Shown here in pieces: positions 38,556 to 47,659 of a stretch of 64,000 nt of DNA. The stretch spans positions 340,377 to 404,376 of the forward strand of contig JALHMF010000003.1 in assembly GCA_022844205.1 (NCBI GenBank), written 5' to 3'. The notes under the pieces are model-generated. The model saw only the letters and a program-made list of their open reading frames with translations, made no database searches and was not told the origin of the DNA. A program made the position numbers and the translations under genes. Position 1 is the stretch's first letter, and the number at the start of each line of letters is the position of its first letter. This DNA is from Xanthobacteraceae bacterium. GTDB taxonomy: Bacteria > Pseudomonadota > Alphaproteobacteria > Rhizobiales > Xanthobacteraceae.

Positions 38556-39248
38556 ATGAAGAACGCCCGCGACAGCCTCGCAACACTTTCCCGCCCGGAA
38601 CATGCACGGGCGCTGGAGTGGAGCACAGGCGTGGCGGCGGTGGGTTATCGGGAAGCCCTCGCCGCGATGGAAAGCCGTGTAGAGGAGATCATCGCCGGGC
38701 GCGCGCCCGAACTCGTCTGGCTGCTCGAACATCCGCCGCTGCTCACGACCGGCACCGCGACCCGCGCCGACGATCTCGCCGGCAGCGGAAATTTTCCGCT
38801 GTTCGAGACGGGCCGCGGCGGCCGCCTCACCTATCACGGTCCCGGCCAGCGCATCGCCTATGTGATGCTCGATCTGAAGCCGCGCGGTGCCGACTTGCGA
38901 CGGTATGTAGCTTCGCTGGAAGAATGGATCATTCGCACGCTGGCGGAATTTGATGTCGCCGGAGAACGCCGCGAGGATCGCGTCGGCGTCTGGGTGGCGC
39001 GACCGGACAAGGGCGAAGGGTTCGAGGACAAGATCGCCGCCATCGGCGTGCGCGTGAAAAAATGGGTCACGATGCACGGCATCTCGCTCAACGTCTCGCC
39101 CGATCTTTCCCACTACAAGGGCATCGTGCCCTGTGGGGTCAACGATCCGCGCTGGGGCGTCACCAGTCTCGCCGACCTTGGCGTCGGGGCAACGATGGAC
39201 AAAGTGGACGCCGCGCTGAAAAAACATTTCGGCGTTCTGTTCGGCTAG
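38556..39248 (+). CDS. lipB: Lipoyl(octanoyl) transferase
   Basis: LipB moves octanoate from acyl-carrier protein to lipoyl domains, the first step of lipoate synthesis. The 230-residue protein shows [30 protein letters not shown], the catalytic Lys region [17 protein letters not shown] and the catalytic Cys in GIVPCGVND. It lacks a nearby lipA. Confidence 0.95.
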   Translation: MKNARDSLATLSRPEHARALEWSTGVAAVGYREALAAMESRVEEIIAGRAPELVWLLEHPPLLTTGTATRADDLAGSGNFPLFETGRGGRLTYHGPGQRIAYVMLDLKPRGADLRRYVASLEEWIIRTLAEFDVAGERREDRVGVWVARPDKGEGFEDKIAAIGVRVKKWVTMHGISLNVSPDLSHYKGIVPCGVNDPRWGVTSLADLGVGATMDKVDAALKKHFGVLFG

Positions 39249-39270
39249 ATTCGGTTGTCAAACAGCGCCC

Positions 39271-39372
39271 GTCACCCTGAGGTGGCGGCCGCCGGCCGCC
39301 CTCGAAGGGTGACCCATCGGCTGTCATCCTTCGAGGCTCGTGGCTACGCCGCTCGCACCTCAGGATGACGGT
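39271..39372. repeat. REP-like palindromes (CATCCT...GGATG family)
   Basis: Two facing units: CGTCACCCTGAGG to CCTCGAAGGGTGAC, then GTCATCCTTCGAGG to CCTCAGGATGACGG. The same family recurs at 62939-63045. Likely non-coding intergenic repeats. Confidence 0.75.
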
Positions 39373-39419
39373 TATCGTTCGCGCGATGCGATCGCATCCG
39401 CGTCATCGTCATTCGCCAC

Positions 39420-39870
39420 TCGGCGACCCCTCGAAAACGAGGGCGGCGCGGAGCGCCGGAGACTGCCGGTCCCCACGGTGCTGTGCCGAAAGAAAGACAC
39501 AGCAGGCCTTCCGCGAGGTGCCGGAAATCTTCCGGCGCTCCGCGCGCGGTGTTTATAGGCTTGCTCCGCCTGAACCCCGGTGGACGTACCGCAACCGGCT
39601 ACGAACCGGCGCACGCTCTATCCACCGCTGGCGGGCCTCCCCGGTCGTTCGCCGCTGACGCATGGCAGCGCGCGGCGAGGACCGCCATGAGAGGCCCTGT
39701 GCCGTGCGGCAGGCACGGCGGGCACCAGACGGCTTGGGCCGTTCCGTGGACGGATGCGTTACGTCCGTCCACAAAACCACCGCTCCCGGTCCGCACATGA
39801 GAACGCTGCGCATGCGCCCCTTGATGGATCGAGACGGCGTGAATGTAAGCGCGCGAGTGATGGTGGGGAT
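39420..39870. other. Gene-free repeat-like block
   Basis: About 450 bp after lipB with no credible gene. It is very GC-rich and full of imperfect dyads; the clearest is GTGGACGGA at 39746-39754 facing TCCGTCCAC at 39764-39772. A GGTGGGGATAAG string near 39862 resembles part of the 220-bp units near 63.5 kb, suggesting a shared dispersed element. Confidence 0.5.
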
Positions 39871-39974
39871 AAGTATTTTTTGGCGCTGATTTTGTTGAGG
39901 AATTTTTTCCTACTGTCTGGAGAGAGTCTCAGGGGACTTAAGGCAACTCTGCGTTTATCTGCCTGAAGACGTGG

Positions 39975-39997
39975 ATGCCCGGCACCCGGCCGGGCAT
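39975..39997. repeat. Short palindrome ATGCCCGGC...GCCGGGCAT
   Basis: A 9-bp perfect inverted repeat with a 5-nt loop. The same palindrome occurs at about 63605 and 63825 in the tandem repeats near the right edge. Confidence 0.7.
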
Positions 39998-40061
39998 GAC
40001 GATAATCCTCCCTCTCCCTGCTGGCGGAGGAAAACGCGGCGGAGAATCCGAAACCAGACGA

Positions 40062-40286
40062 TCAAGCCTCATCCGTATTTTTGTAAGCGGGCTTGCGTTC
40101 GCACGGATCGCCGCCACCCGGCTGCTCGCGCGCATGGCCCGGCAACCGCTCGTCGATACGGGCGTCGTCGCGCTCGCCGCTGCCCGGTTCGCCCGTATCG
40201 ATCTCGGTCTTGACCACGCGATCCTCGATGCTGCGGCGTTTCACTTCGCCGGAGGGATCGGGCATTTTGCGTTTTGGACTAGCCAT
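40062..40286 (-). CDS. Small hydrophilic protein of unknown function
   Basis: A 74-residue, highly charged product (SPKRKMPDPSGEVKRRSIEDRV near the start, then many Asp, Glu, Arg and Gly) without hydrophobic segments, probably disordered. The ATG at 40286 follows a weak GGGTG site. It is on the same strand as acylphosphatase, about 60 bp after it. The reverse strand is also open, so the call is tentative. Confidence 0.45.
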   Translation of the reverse strand: MASPKRKMPDPSGEVKRRSIEDRVVKTEIDTGEPGSGERDDARIDERLPGHAREQPGGGDPCERKPAYKNTDEA

Positions 40287-40345
40287 CGGTTTCACCCGCT
40301 AAAAGACAGGCGGCGGAAAACGTATGCACCGGCCTGAGGGTTCCT

Positions 40346-40648
40346 TCACACCGTGGGCAGCGTCGAAAACCGCTCGCCCGCAAGCACCATTTTGAGTTCG
40401 CTGGCCGGCGCATCGGCCATCTCGATTTTCTCAACGCGGGAGGCCGGCGGGCCTTTCCTGCAGGAAGCGAGCATGGCTTCGACCTGCTCCGGCGTGCCCG
40501 CGAACACCGCCTCGACGTTGCCATCCCGCCGGTTGCGCACCCAGCCATGGATGCCGATTTTCAGCGCCTCGCGTTCCACAAAATAACGGAAGCCGACACC
40601 CTGCACGCGGCCGGTGACGATCACACGCAGGATTTTCTCAGCGCTCAT
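40346..40648 (-). CDS. Acylphosphatase
   Basis: A 100-residue acylphosphatase: VTGRVQGVGFRYFVE holds the phosphate loop and catalytic Arg, and GWVRNRRDGNVEAVF the catalytic Asn. The enzyme hydrolyses acyl phosphates. Its start overlaps the stop of the upstream cyclotransferase-like gene by 4 bp, indicating one transcript with it and pccA. Confidence 0.93.
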   Translation of the reverse strand: MSAEKILRVIVTGRVQGVGFRYFVEREALKIGIHGWVRNRRDGNVEAVFAGTPEQVEAMLASCRKGPPASRVEKIEMADAPASELKMVLAGERFSTLPTV

Positions 40649-41070
40649 GCGGCGATTAAAGCACGCTCAAGACTGGAGACGTAATCTTCCGGGAGTTTCC
40701 ATCCGCGGGCCGCGTTCACCACCATCTCGCGGTATTTCATCGTGCAACGTCCCTGCCGCGCATCGCTGGCGACGTAGACCAGCGCCCGCAACAGCTTGTT
40801 CTCGAATTTCACCGGCATCACCGCGGGCTGATAGAGGCCATCGCCCACAGCCTCATAGGCGTCGAGCGCGCCGCGGTCGCGCGCGGAGATTTTCCAGAGA
40901 ACGCCCTTCACGGAGGCGAGACGCTTGCGGCCGATCGAGCCATAGCCGCCGTGCGAAATAAAAAACGCATGGTGGTCGATGTGAGCCACACCGAGCGGCT
41001 CGGCCTGCGGGCACATTTTCTTCATGTGCTCGCGGTCCATGTTCGAGCCGTAGGCGAAGTAGAAGCGCAC
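40645..41070 (-). CDS. Gamma-glutamylcyclotransferase-like protein
   Basis: A 141-residue protein of the GGCT/AIG2 fold. It begins FYFAYGSNMD, the substrate-binding loop, and has ALDAYEAVGDG, where the Glu would be the catalytic base. Members release 5-oxoproline from gamma-glutamyl compounds. It begins 2 bp downstream of pccA and overlaps acylphosphatase by 4 bp. Confidence 0.85.
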   Translation of the reverse strand: MRFYFAYGSNMDREHMKKMCPQAEPLGVAHIDHHAFFISHGGYGSIGRKRLASVKGVLWKISARDRGALDAYEAVGDGLYQPAVMPVKFENKLLRALVYVASDARQGRCTMKYREMVVNAARGWKLPEDYVSSLERALIAA

Positions 41071-41072
41071 GC

Positions 41073-43082
41073 CTATTCAAACTCCAGGATCACCGCATCG
41101 ACCGCCACGCTGTCGCCGGGCTTGACCTTAACCTCTTTGATTTTGCCGTCGCGCTCGGCGCGCAACACGTTTTCCATCTTCATTGCTTCAACGACGGCGA
41201 GCGTCTCGCCGCCCTTGATCTCCTGCCCGGCTTTCACCGCCACCGAAAGCACGAGGCCCGGCATCGGACACCGGACCGACTTTCCGGACGCGGCGGCGGT
41301 CTGCTTCGGCATCAGGCGCGCGAGTGCCGCCTCACGTTCGGTGTAGGAATAGAATTTATCGCGGATGCCGGCGTGGGATAGTTCAAACCCGTTTGGCACC
41401 GGCTTCACATGCACGGCGATTTCTTCCCCGTCGAACGTGCCGCGCCAGACCGGCTCCCCTGGCAGCCAGTGCGACTGGAGCACATGCACCTGCTTCGGGG
41501 GTTTTCCCGCAAAGCGCACGGCAACCGCATAGCCCTGCCGCATCACCTCCAGCGCGATTTCCTGTCCGCCGACGCGCACGACGCGATGCTTGTCGGTCTG
41601 GAAATCGCGGCCGATCAGACGGCCTGAAATCTTTTGCTTGCGCTGGTCGAGGATGAATTCCATGGCACTGGCGACCGCCGCCAGCTTTCGCGCGGCTTCT
41701 TCGGAGAGAAGCGCGCCCTGAAAGCCCTGCGGATATTCTTCCGCGATGAAGCCCGTGGAGAGCTTTCCCTCGCGCCAGCGGGGATGCTGCATGAGGGCCG
41801 CGAGGAACGGGATGTTGTGCTCCACACCCTCAATGGCGAAAGCATCGAGCGCGTCGCCCATCGCCTCGATGGCCTTTGCCCGCGAAGACGCATGGGTTAC
41901 GAGCTTTGCGATCATCGGATCGTAGAACAGGGAAATCTCGCCGCCTTCCTTGACACCGGTATCGACGCGCACGGTCACGCCGTTTCCCATACTCTCTTTT
42001 GGAGCGCGATAGGTTTTCAGGCGTCCGATCGAAGGCAGGAATCCGCGATAGGGATCTTCGGCATAAATGCGGGACTCCACGGCCCAGCCGTTGCGCTTCA
42101 CGTCGCTCTGCTTGATCGCAAGCTTCTCGCCCGCCGCAACGCGGATCATCTGCTCGACGAGATCGATGCCGGTGATCAGTTCGGTCACCGGATGCTCGAC
42201 CTGCAGCCGCGTGTTCATTTCCAGAAAATAGAAGCTGCGGTCCTGACCCGCGACGAACTCCACCGTGCCCGCGGAGTCGTAACCGACCGCCTTTGCCAGC
42301 GCGACCGCCTGCGAACCCATCTTCTCGCGCGTAGCATCGTCCAGCAGCGGCGACGGCGCTTCTTCAATGACTTTCTGGTTGCGCCGCTGGATCGAACACT
42401 CGCGCTCGTTCAGATGAATGACGTTGCCATGCTTGTCGCCCAGCACCTGGATTTCAATGTGGCGGGGATTGACGATGAATTTCTCGATGAACACGCGATC
42501 GTCGCCGAACGAAGATTTCGCTTCGGATTTCGCGCGGGCGAATCCTTCCGCGACTTCGCTTTCGTTGGCGGCGATGCGCATGCCCTTACCGCCGCCGCCG
42601 GCCGACGCCTTGATCATCACCGGATAGCCGATCTCGGCGGCGATCTTTTTCGCGTGGCTGTCATCCTCGATGACACCCAGAAATCCGGGAACGGTGGAAA
42701 CGTTGGCCGCCGCCGCGAATTTCTTGGATTCGATCTTGTCGCCCATCGCCTCGATGGCGTGCACGTTCGGGCCGATGAAGACGATCCCCGCTTTCTTCAG
42801 CGCCTCGGCGAAAGCCGCCCGCTCCGACAGAAAGCCGTACCCGGGGTGTACCGCTTCCGCGCCGGTCTGCTTGCTGGCGGCGAGCACATTCTCGATGACG
42901 AGATAGGATTGCGCGGCGGGTGGCGGCCCGACGAGGACCGCCTCGTCCGCCATTTCCACATGCAGCGCGTTGCGGTCGGCCTCGGAATAGATGGCGACCG
43001 TGGCGATGCCCATGCGCCGCGCGGTCTTGATGACGCGGCATGCGATTTCGCCGCGATTGGCAATCAGGATTTTCTTGAACAT
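41073..43082 (-). CDS. pccA: Propionyl-CoA carboxylase alpha subunit
   Basis: A 669-residue biotin carboxylase/biotin carrier subunit starting MFKKILIANRGEIACRVIKTARR. The ATP-grasp loop KASAGGGGKGMRIA, EMNTRLQVEHPVTELITGIDLVE and the carboxylase core are complete; the central BT-like domain (FQTDKHRVVRVGGQEIALEV region) and the EAMKMEN biotin site match propionyl-CoA carboxylase. It makes (S)-methylmalonyl-CoA together with PccB, which is not in this window. The ATG at 43082 is used; the upstream in-frame start at 43139 adds an unlike leader. Confidence 0.9.
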   Translation of the reverse strand: MFKKILIANRGEIACRVIKTARRMGIATVAIYSEADRNALHVEMADEAVLVGPPPAAQSYLVIENVLAASKQTGAEAVHPGYGFLSERAAFAEALKKAGIVFIGPNVHAIEAMGDKIESKKFAAAANVSTVPGFLGVIEDDSHAKKIAAEIGYPVMIKASAGGGGKGMRIAANESEVAEGFARAKSEAKSSFGDDRVFIEKFIVNPRHIEIQVLGDKHGNVIHLNERECSIQRRNQKVIEEAPSPLLDDATREKMGSQAVALAKAVGYDSAGTVEFVAGQDRSFYFLEMNTRLQVEHPVTELITGIDLVEQMIRVAAGEKLAIKQSDVKRNGWAVESRIYAEDPYRGFLPSIGRLKTYRAPKESMGNGVTVRVDTGVKEGGEISLFYDPMIAKLVTHASSRAKAIEAMGDALDAFAIEGVEHNIPFLAALMQHPRWREGKLSTGFIAEEYPQGFQGALLSEEAARKLAAVASAMEFILDQRKQKISGRLIGRDFQTDKHRVVRVGGQEIALEVMRQGYAVAVRFAGKPPKQVHVLQSHWLPGEPVWRGTFDGEEIAVHVKPVPNGFELSHAGIRDKFYSYTEREAALARLMPKQTAAASGKSVRCPMPGLVLSVAVKAGQEIKGGETLAVVEAMKMENVLRAERDGKIKEVKVKPGDSVAVDAVILEFE

Positions 43083-43151
43083 GCCCCGGACTACTCGTAC
43101 GCCCGGGACGATTTGCGGGGTGCCGGGGGCGGTTGTCAATCATCCGCTCAG

Positions 43152-43559
43152 CTAGCGGACGTGGACCTTGATGCGAACCAGCGTGCAACTGGCGATTATC
43201 TCATCGGAACCGCAGACCGTGAAGGCATAGGCGTCCCTGCCTTTATAATTGGGGTTCGAACGATACATGGTGCCGAGTGTGCCGTTGGCCTTGGCGCCGC
43301 CATAGGAGGGGGGCTCCACGATCTCGATTTTTTCGACCTCGAATTCCTTGAGATACTTTCCCGGCGTGAGCTTCACCGCACAGTCCTTGCCGCTGCGCAC
43401 GTTCATGTAGGCGCTGGAGTCGGAGCCGAGCATGAAACGGAATTGCAGGATTTCGCAAACCGTCGCTTGCGCAGGCCGGACGAAATCCGAAATCGATAAA
43501 ACCAGCCCGGTTAAAACCGCGAGAAAAACGCGCACGGTTCCGATGCGTTCAGGCCGCAT
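43152..43559 (-). CDS. Secreted protein of unknown function
   Basis: A 135-residue exported product: basic start, hydrophobic core (VFLAVLTGLVLSI), cleavage near PAQA (about residue 32), then a beta-rich mature part with four cysteines (ATVCEILQ, GKDCAVKL, FTVCGSDE, ASCTLVR). Two disulfides are likely. Its start overlaps the end of the upstream repeat-protein gene by 11 bp, suggesting a joint transcript. No family recognised. Confidence 0.7.
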   Translation of the reverse strand: MRPERIGTVRVFLAVLTGLVLSISDFVRPAQATVCEILQFRFMLGSDSSAYMNVRSGKDCAVKLTPGKYLKEFEVEKIEIVEPPSYGGAKANGTLGTMYRSNPNYKGRDAYAFTVCGSDEIIASCTLVRIKVHVR

Positions 43560-44586
43560 GATCGAGAAACCGCCGCAGCGACGGGTCGGTGCTGTTGCGT
43601 TCCTGCGCGAAGAGACGAAGCAATGCGTATTCCGCCACCGTCGGGCGGCCGTCGCGCATCACGCGGCTTGCAAGCCAGGCGACTTCATCCGCCCCAAGCT
43701 CCGTCGAATCGGTGCTGCCTTTCGGCAGGCGAAAGCCCGCTTCAACCGGTTCATGTCCCTTGCCGAACACGCTGCGCCATTCGGCGATGCGCGGATCGGG
43801 CGACAGCACTTCGCGGCGCGGCGCTACATGGTGACCGGACGACGCCGTCAGGTGATTGGCGATGGCCTTGAAAAAGAGATCGTCGAAGCTCGCGTGGTTC
43901 ATGCCCTCGGCCACCGCATCGTGCAGGTCGAACAGCGCCTCCGCTTCTTCACGGCTGACCGGATGGCCTTCCAGCCCTCCCGCCGCTTCCAGAATGCGCG
44001 CGAGCAGCACCACATCCTCCGCATCGATGTCGCGGCTGAAATGCGGGCGCTTTCCGATCGCCGGTCCCTCGCCGAGCACGATCGCAAGACGAAGCTGCGA
44101 GATCGCAAACGCTGCCAGCGCTGCCGGCGGCAGTTCGGCGGTTTCCAGAAGCCGCATGACCGTCGCAAAGCCGGCGGCAGTCGCGACCCGTTCGTGCCCT
44201 GTAAGATGCACGATCAGCCAGTCCACGTTGTCCTGATTCAATTTCCCTTCGGGGAGCTGACACCGTAAAAAATGATCGCTCAGCGTCTGCGCGAAGAAAT
44301 CGCGCCATGCGGGAGTCGCTTGCGTCAGCGAGCGATCGAATGCAATCAGCGCCGCGGCGTCCGCACGCGATTGCAGCCCGCCTGCGTACATTTCCCGCAG
44401 CAGCGAAATGACATCGGCCGCATCGATATTGCGGCCCTGCGAGAGCGCGAGCGCCGCGCTCCCCGTCTGTACCTGACCCATTGCCTGAACCCCCGCACGC
44501 ACGCGAATTGCCAGCGTTGAAGGTGCGGCTTGGCCAGTTACCAACTCCCTAATGGCAGCCGTGCATGACGCGCAAAGCTCGACCAT
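43549..44586 (-). CDS. Protein with repeated helical modules, unknown function
   Basis: A 345-residue cytosolic protein. At least three similar segments of about 50-60 residues can be seen: IDAADVISLLREMYAGGLQ at 54, DIDAEDVVLLARILEAAGG at 186 and LGADEVAWLASRVMRDGRP at 297, each followed by an Ala/Leu-rich helix and an aromatic pair (WRDFFAQT, FDDLFFKA, LRRFLDHA). A further degenerate unit may lie at 116-165. The ATG at 44586 is chosen because the frame upstream runs into the opposite-strand VOC gene. Divergent from that gene by about 33 bp. Confidence 0.7.
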   Translation of the reverse strand: MVELCASCTAAIRELVTGQAAPSTLAIRVRAGVQAMGQVQTGSAALALSQGRNIDAADVISLLREMYAGGLQSRADAAALIAFDRSLTQATPAWRDFFAQTLSDHFLRCQLPEGKLNQDNVDWLIVHLTGHERVATAAGFATVMRLLETAELPPAALAAFAISQLRLAIVLGEGPAIGKRPHFSRDIDAEDVVLLARILEAAGGLEGHPVSREEAEALFDLHDAVAEGMNHASFDDLFFKAIANHLTASSGHHVAPRREVLSPDPRIAEWRSVFGKGHEPVEAGFRLPKGSTDSTELGADEVAWLASRVMRDGRPTVAEYALLRLFAQERNSTDPSLRRFLDHAA

Positions 44587-44619
44587 TGCGGTTTTCCGGC
44601 AACACCCCACGTCGGGACC

Positions 44620-45552
44620 ATGAACAACAGCACAGGCATTCATCACATCACTGCCATCGCCGGTAACGCCCGGCGTCACGTTGCCTTTTATCGAGGCACG
44701 CTCGGACTTCGCATGGTCAAGAAGACCGTCAATTTCGACGCACCGGACACCTGGCATCTTTATTACGGCGACGAGACCGGCTCGCCCGGTTCGGCTTTGA
44801 CTTTCTTCATCTGGGAAGACCTCCCGCGCGGCCAGCATGGCAGTGGCGAAGCCCAGGAGATCGCTTTTTCCGTACCCGCAGCGTCGCTGGATTTCTGGAA
44901 GCAGCGGCTCAAGGCGAAGGGCGTGAATTTCATCGAACCTGCCCCGCGCTTCGGCGAAAAGGTGATCGCCTTCGAGGATCCCGACGGCTTGAAGCTGGAA
45001 CTGGTGGGCGACGTTGAAGCGGCTTCCATTCCCGGATCGCACAACGGCGACGTGCCGTCGGAATACGCGATCCGCGGTTTCCACGGCATTACACTCGAAG
45101 TCCGCGATCCGGCAAAAAGCGCGGAGGTGCTGACGCAGGTGTTCGGCTTCAAGCCGGCGAGCGTCGAGGAAAATCGCTATCGCTTTCTATCGGAGCCGGG
45201 ACCGCTCGGCCGCGTGATCGACCTGCGCCAGACGCCGGGCCTCGCGCGCGCCACGCAAGGTACGGGCAGCGTGCATCATGTCGCGTTCCGCGCCGACGGA
45301 GACGCAAGCGAACTTGCCATGCGCGAGAAAGCCCTGGAACTTGGCCTGCATGCCACGGAGCAAATCGCCCGGCTTTATTTCCGCTCGGTTTATTTCCGCG
45401 AGCGGAACGGCATCCTGTTCGAGATCGCCACCGACGATCCGGGCTTCGCGACGGATGAGACGAAGGAGACGCTCGGCGGCAAGCTGCAATTGCCTCCCTG
45501 GCACGAACCGCTGCGGCAGCAGATCGAAGCGGTATTGCCGCCGCTGGAATAA
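44620..45552 (+). CDS. VOC-family protein, ring-cleaving-dioxygenase-like
   Basis: A 310-residue protein with two vicinal-oxygen-chelate modules. Metal ligands are suggested by GIHHITAIAG (first His), FHGITLEVRD, SVHHVAFRAD and ILFEIATDDPGF (Glu). The arrangement matches MhqO/MhqA-type putative ring-cleaving dioxygenases, which act on hydroquinones or quinone adducts in other bacteria. The substrate here is not known. A bidirectional terminator follows. Confidence 0.88.
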   Translation: MNNSTGIHHITAIAGNARRHVAFYRGTLGLRMVKKTVNFDAPDTWHLYYGDETGSPGSALTFFIWEDLPRGQHGSGEAQEIAFSVPAASLDFWKQRLKAKGVNFIEPAPRFGEKVIAFEDPDGLKLELVGDVEAASIPGSHNGDVPSEYAIRGFHGITLEVRDPAKSAEVLTQVFGFKPASVEENRYRFLSEPGPLGRVIDLRQTPGLARATQGTGSVHHVAFRADGDASELAMREKALELGLHATEQIARLYFRSVYFRERNGILFEIATDDPGFATDETKETLGGKLQLPPWHEPLRQQIEAVLPPLE

Positions 45553-45560
45553 CCCAACGA

Positions 45561-45597
45561 AAAGAGCGGGACGCTGATGCGCCCCGCCCTTTTTCGT
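45561..45597. terminator. Bidirectional terminator
   Basis: AAAGAGCGGGACGC, loop TGAT, GCGCCCCGCCCTTTTT: an imperfect GC stem with A-run and T-run, between the convergent VOC and VWA genes. Confidence 0.7.
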
Positions 45598-45605
45598 TTC
45601 AGCTC

Positions 45606-47657
45606 TTACGGCTTGATCAGCTTTGCGAGTCGCACGAGGTTCACGAATTCGGTACGATAGCCAAACGCGTCCTCGCCCTTGGCGCCGCTCGCAAGTCCAA
45701 CCACATCGTCATAACCGAATTTCTTGAGATACGGCTCGCCGCGCAGGAGTTGTCCGAACGCGGCGACAGCGGCCGAGAAGCGCACTTCGGTCGAAGCCTG
45801 ATTCAGCGGCTTCAGATCGCCGATGCGCACGGGCAGCTCGATCAGCTTGCTGTCCTCCTCATTCGGCAGCTTGTAGCGCAACTTTACGAACGCCACTTCC
45901 GAAGTTTCGCTGACGGATGCGGGACGAACCTCGCCCTTCGCCTTCGAATAACGCAAATCGTCCACCGCGCGCGGGGCACCCGCCGGCGTGATCTCGTAGA
46001 TCGCCGTGACCGCATGGCCCGAGCCGATCTCACCCGCATCGACCCTGTCGTTATTGAAATCCTCGCGGCGCAGCGCGCGGGTCTCGTATCCGATCAGCCG
46101 ATATTCGGAGACGGCCGCCGGATTGAACTCAACCTGGATTTTCACGTCCTTGGCGATCGGAAACAGCATCGAGGAGGATTCCTCCGCGAGCACTTTCCGC
46201 GCTTCGTTGAGCGTGTCGATATAGGCGGCGGTGCCGTTGCCGTTCTGGGCGAGTGCCTGCATCAAGGCGTCGTTGTAGTTGCCGCGCCCGACGCCGAGGA
46301 TCGATAGAAAAATCCCGTTCTCGCGCTTGCGCTCGATAAAGCTCTTCAGTTCCTCACGGTTGGTGATGCCGACATTGAAGTCGCCATCGGTACCGAGGAT
46401 GATGCGGTTCACTGCGGCCTTGTCGTAAACCGACTCGGCGAGGCGATAGGCATCGGCGACGCCCGCAGCACCCGCGGTCGATCCGCCCGCCTGCAGCCGG
46501 TCAATGGCGGCAAGGATTTTACCCTTGTCCGAAACCTTCGTCGGCTCCAGGGCAACGCTCGACGCCCCCGCGTAGGTCACGATCCCGATAGTGTCTTCCG
46601 GCTTCAGCGTATCGACCAAGAGCTTGAAGGAATTCTTCAGGAGCGGAAGCCGGTCCTCCGGCGCCATCGACCCGGACGTATCGATCAGCAACACGAGGTT
46701 CGCGCGCGGGCGTTGCGCGGCGACCACGTCATAGCCCTTGATCGCGATATGCAGGAGCTGGTTCGACGAATTCCACGGCGACGGCATCAGCGTGACCGTC
46801 GGCTCGAACGGCTTTGAGCGGTCCTTCGGCAGCGGATAATTGTAGGGGAAGTAATTCACCATCTCCTCGACCCGCACCGCGTTCTTCTGCGGGAGGCGTC
46901 CGCCCGTGATCGCGCGGCGCACGAAGGAATAGGACGCGGTGTCCACGTCGATGGAGAATGTAGACACCGGCTCGTTCGCGACACTCTTGACCGGGTTGGC
47001 AGGAACATCCGCGAACTGGTCGCGGCCCTGGTCTTCACGCGCCGTCGGAACCTGATCGCCCGGCTTGACAACCCCGACCGCGGGATCGGCCCGCAAGCGA
47101 GACGCCCGCTCAAGTTCACGCATCGCGGAAGGCGGTGCGACCGGCGCCGCCGACATCGTCATCGTTCGCACCCGGCTGTCCTTCAGCGCTTCCGCTCTAC
47201 CCGCCGGCGCCGGCAGGGCAGCGGTCTGCTGCTGACCGCTTGCGACAGGCGGGGAAACCTGATCCCCGACGATCGGGACCTGCGACAGCATCGAATTCAG
47301 CGCGTGCTGCGAATGCAGCGGAGGAATCGGGCTTGCAGGATTCAGAACATTCGCCGGCGATGGTGGACTCGCCACGATCTTCGGCGCCGCCCATTCGCCG
47401 CTGTAATTCTGCATGTAGTGGATCGTCGCCGGCACGCCGATGGCACAAACCAACAGCGATGCCGCGATCGCCATTTTCGGGATCGAACGCATCATCGGAA
47501 TTCTCCGCGCTTGAGGGGAAGCAACCCTCCGACGCGCCTCCGATGATTTTCCTTGGGCGAATGCATCAAGCGATGCGCTCAACGCCTGCGACCGCGCTTC
47601 TTCGCGCGCTGCCGGAACCGGCAGGTCTCTCAAGAACTTCAAATCGTTTTCCGTCAT
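45606..47657 (-). CDS. VWA-domain membrane protein (YfbK-like) with N-terminal anti-sigma-like part
   Basis: A 683-residue protein. The first 55 residues (LRDLPVPAAREEARSQALSASLD...) resemble the cytosolic part of small anti-sigma factors and lead to one membrane helix (about 62-80). After a Pro/Ala-rich linker come the YfbK-type VWA N-terminal region (STFSIDVDTASYSFVRRAI), a VWA domain with MIDAS LIDTSGSMAPEDR and ILGTDGDFNVGI, and the C-terminal DUF3520-like part. It starts 2 bp after the ECF sigma gene, so it probably controls or is controlled by that sigma. Ligand unknown. Confidence 0.88.
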   Translation of the reverse strand: MTENDLKFLRDLPVPAAREEARSQALSASLDAFAQGKSSEARRRVASPQARRIPMMRSIPKMAIAASLLVCAIGVPATIHYMQNYSGEWAAPKIVASPPSPANVLNPASPIPPLHSQHALNSMLSQVPIVGDQVSPPVASGQQQTAALPAPAGRAEALKDSRVRTMTMSAAPVAPPSAMRELERASRLRADPAVGVVKPGDQVPTAREDQGRDQFADVPANPVKSVANEPVSTFSIDVDTASYSFVRRAITGGRLPQKNAVRVEEMVNYFPYNYPLPKDRSKPFEPTVTLMPSPWNSSNQLLHIAIKGYDVVAAQRPRANLVLLIDTSGSMAPEDRLPLLKNSFKLLVDTLKPEDTIGIVTYAGASSVALEPTKVSDKGKILAAIDRLQAGGSTAGAAGVADAYRLAESVYDKAAVNRIILGTDGDFNVGITNREELKSFIERKRENGIFLSILGVGRGNYNDALMQALAQNGNGTAAYIDTLNEARKVLAEESSSMLFPIAKDVKIQVEFNPAAVSEYRLIGYETRALRREDFNNDRVDAGEIGSGHAVTAIYEITPAGAPRAVDDLRYSKAKGEVRPASVSETSEVAFVKLRYKLPNEEDSKLIELPVRIGDLKPLNQASTEVRFSAAVAAFGQLLRGEPYLKKFGYDDVVGLASGAKGEDAFGYRTEFVNLVRLAKLIKP

Positions 47658-47659
47658 GG

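Noticed and set aside
38476..38559. 27-codon frame overlapping the lipB start
   Set aside because: It has an ATGA overlap and a hydrophobic product but no ribosome-binding site; probably chance.
41634..43499. 621-codon open frame on the plus strand
   Set aside because: Antisense to pccA; no recognisable domain, and the pccA reading is unambiguous.
43549..45084. 511-codon version of the repeat protein
   Set aside because: The upstream third is antisense to the VOC gene; the ATG at 44586 gives a coherent protein.
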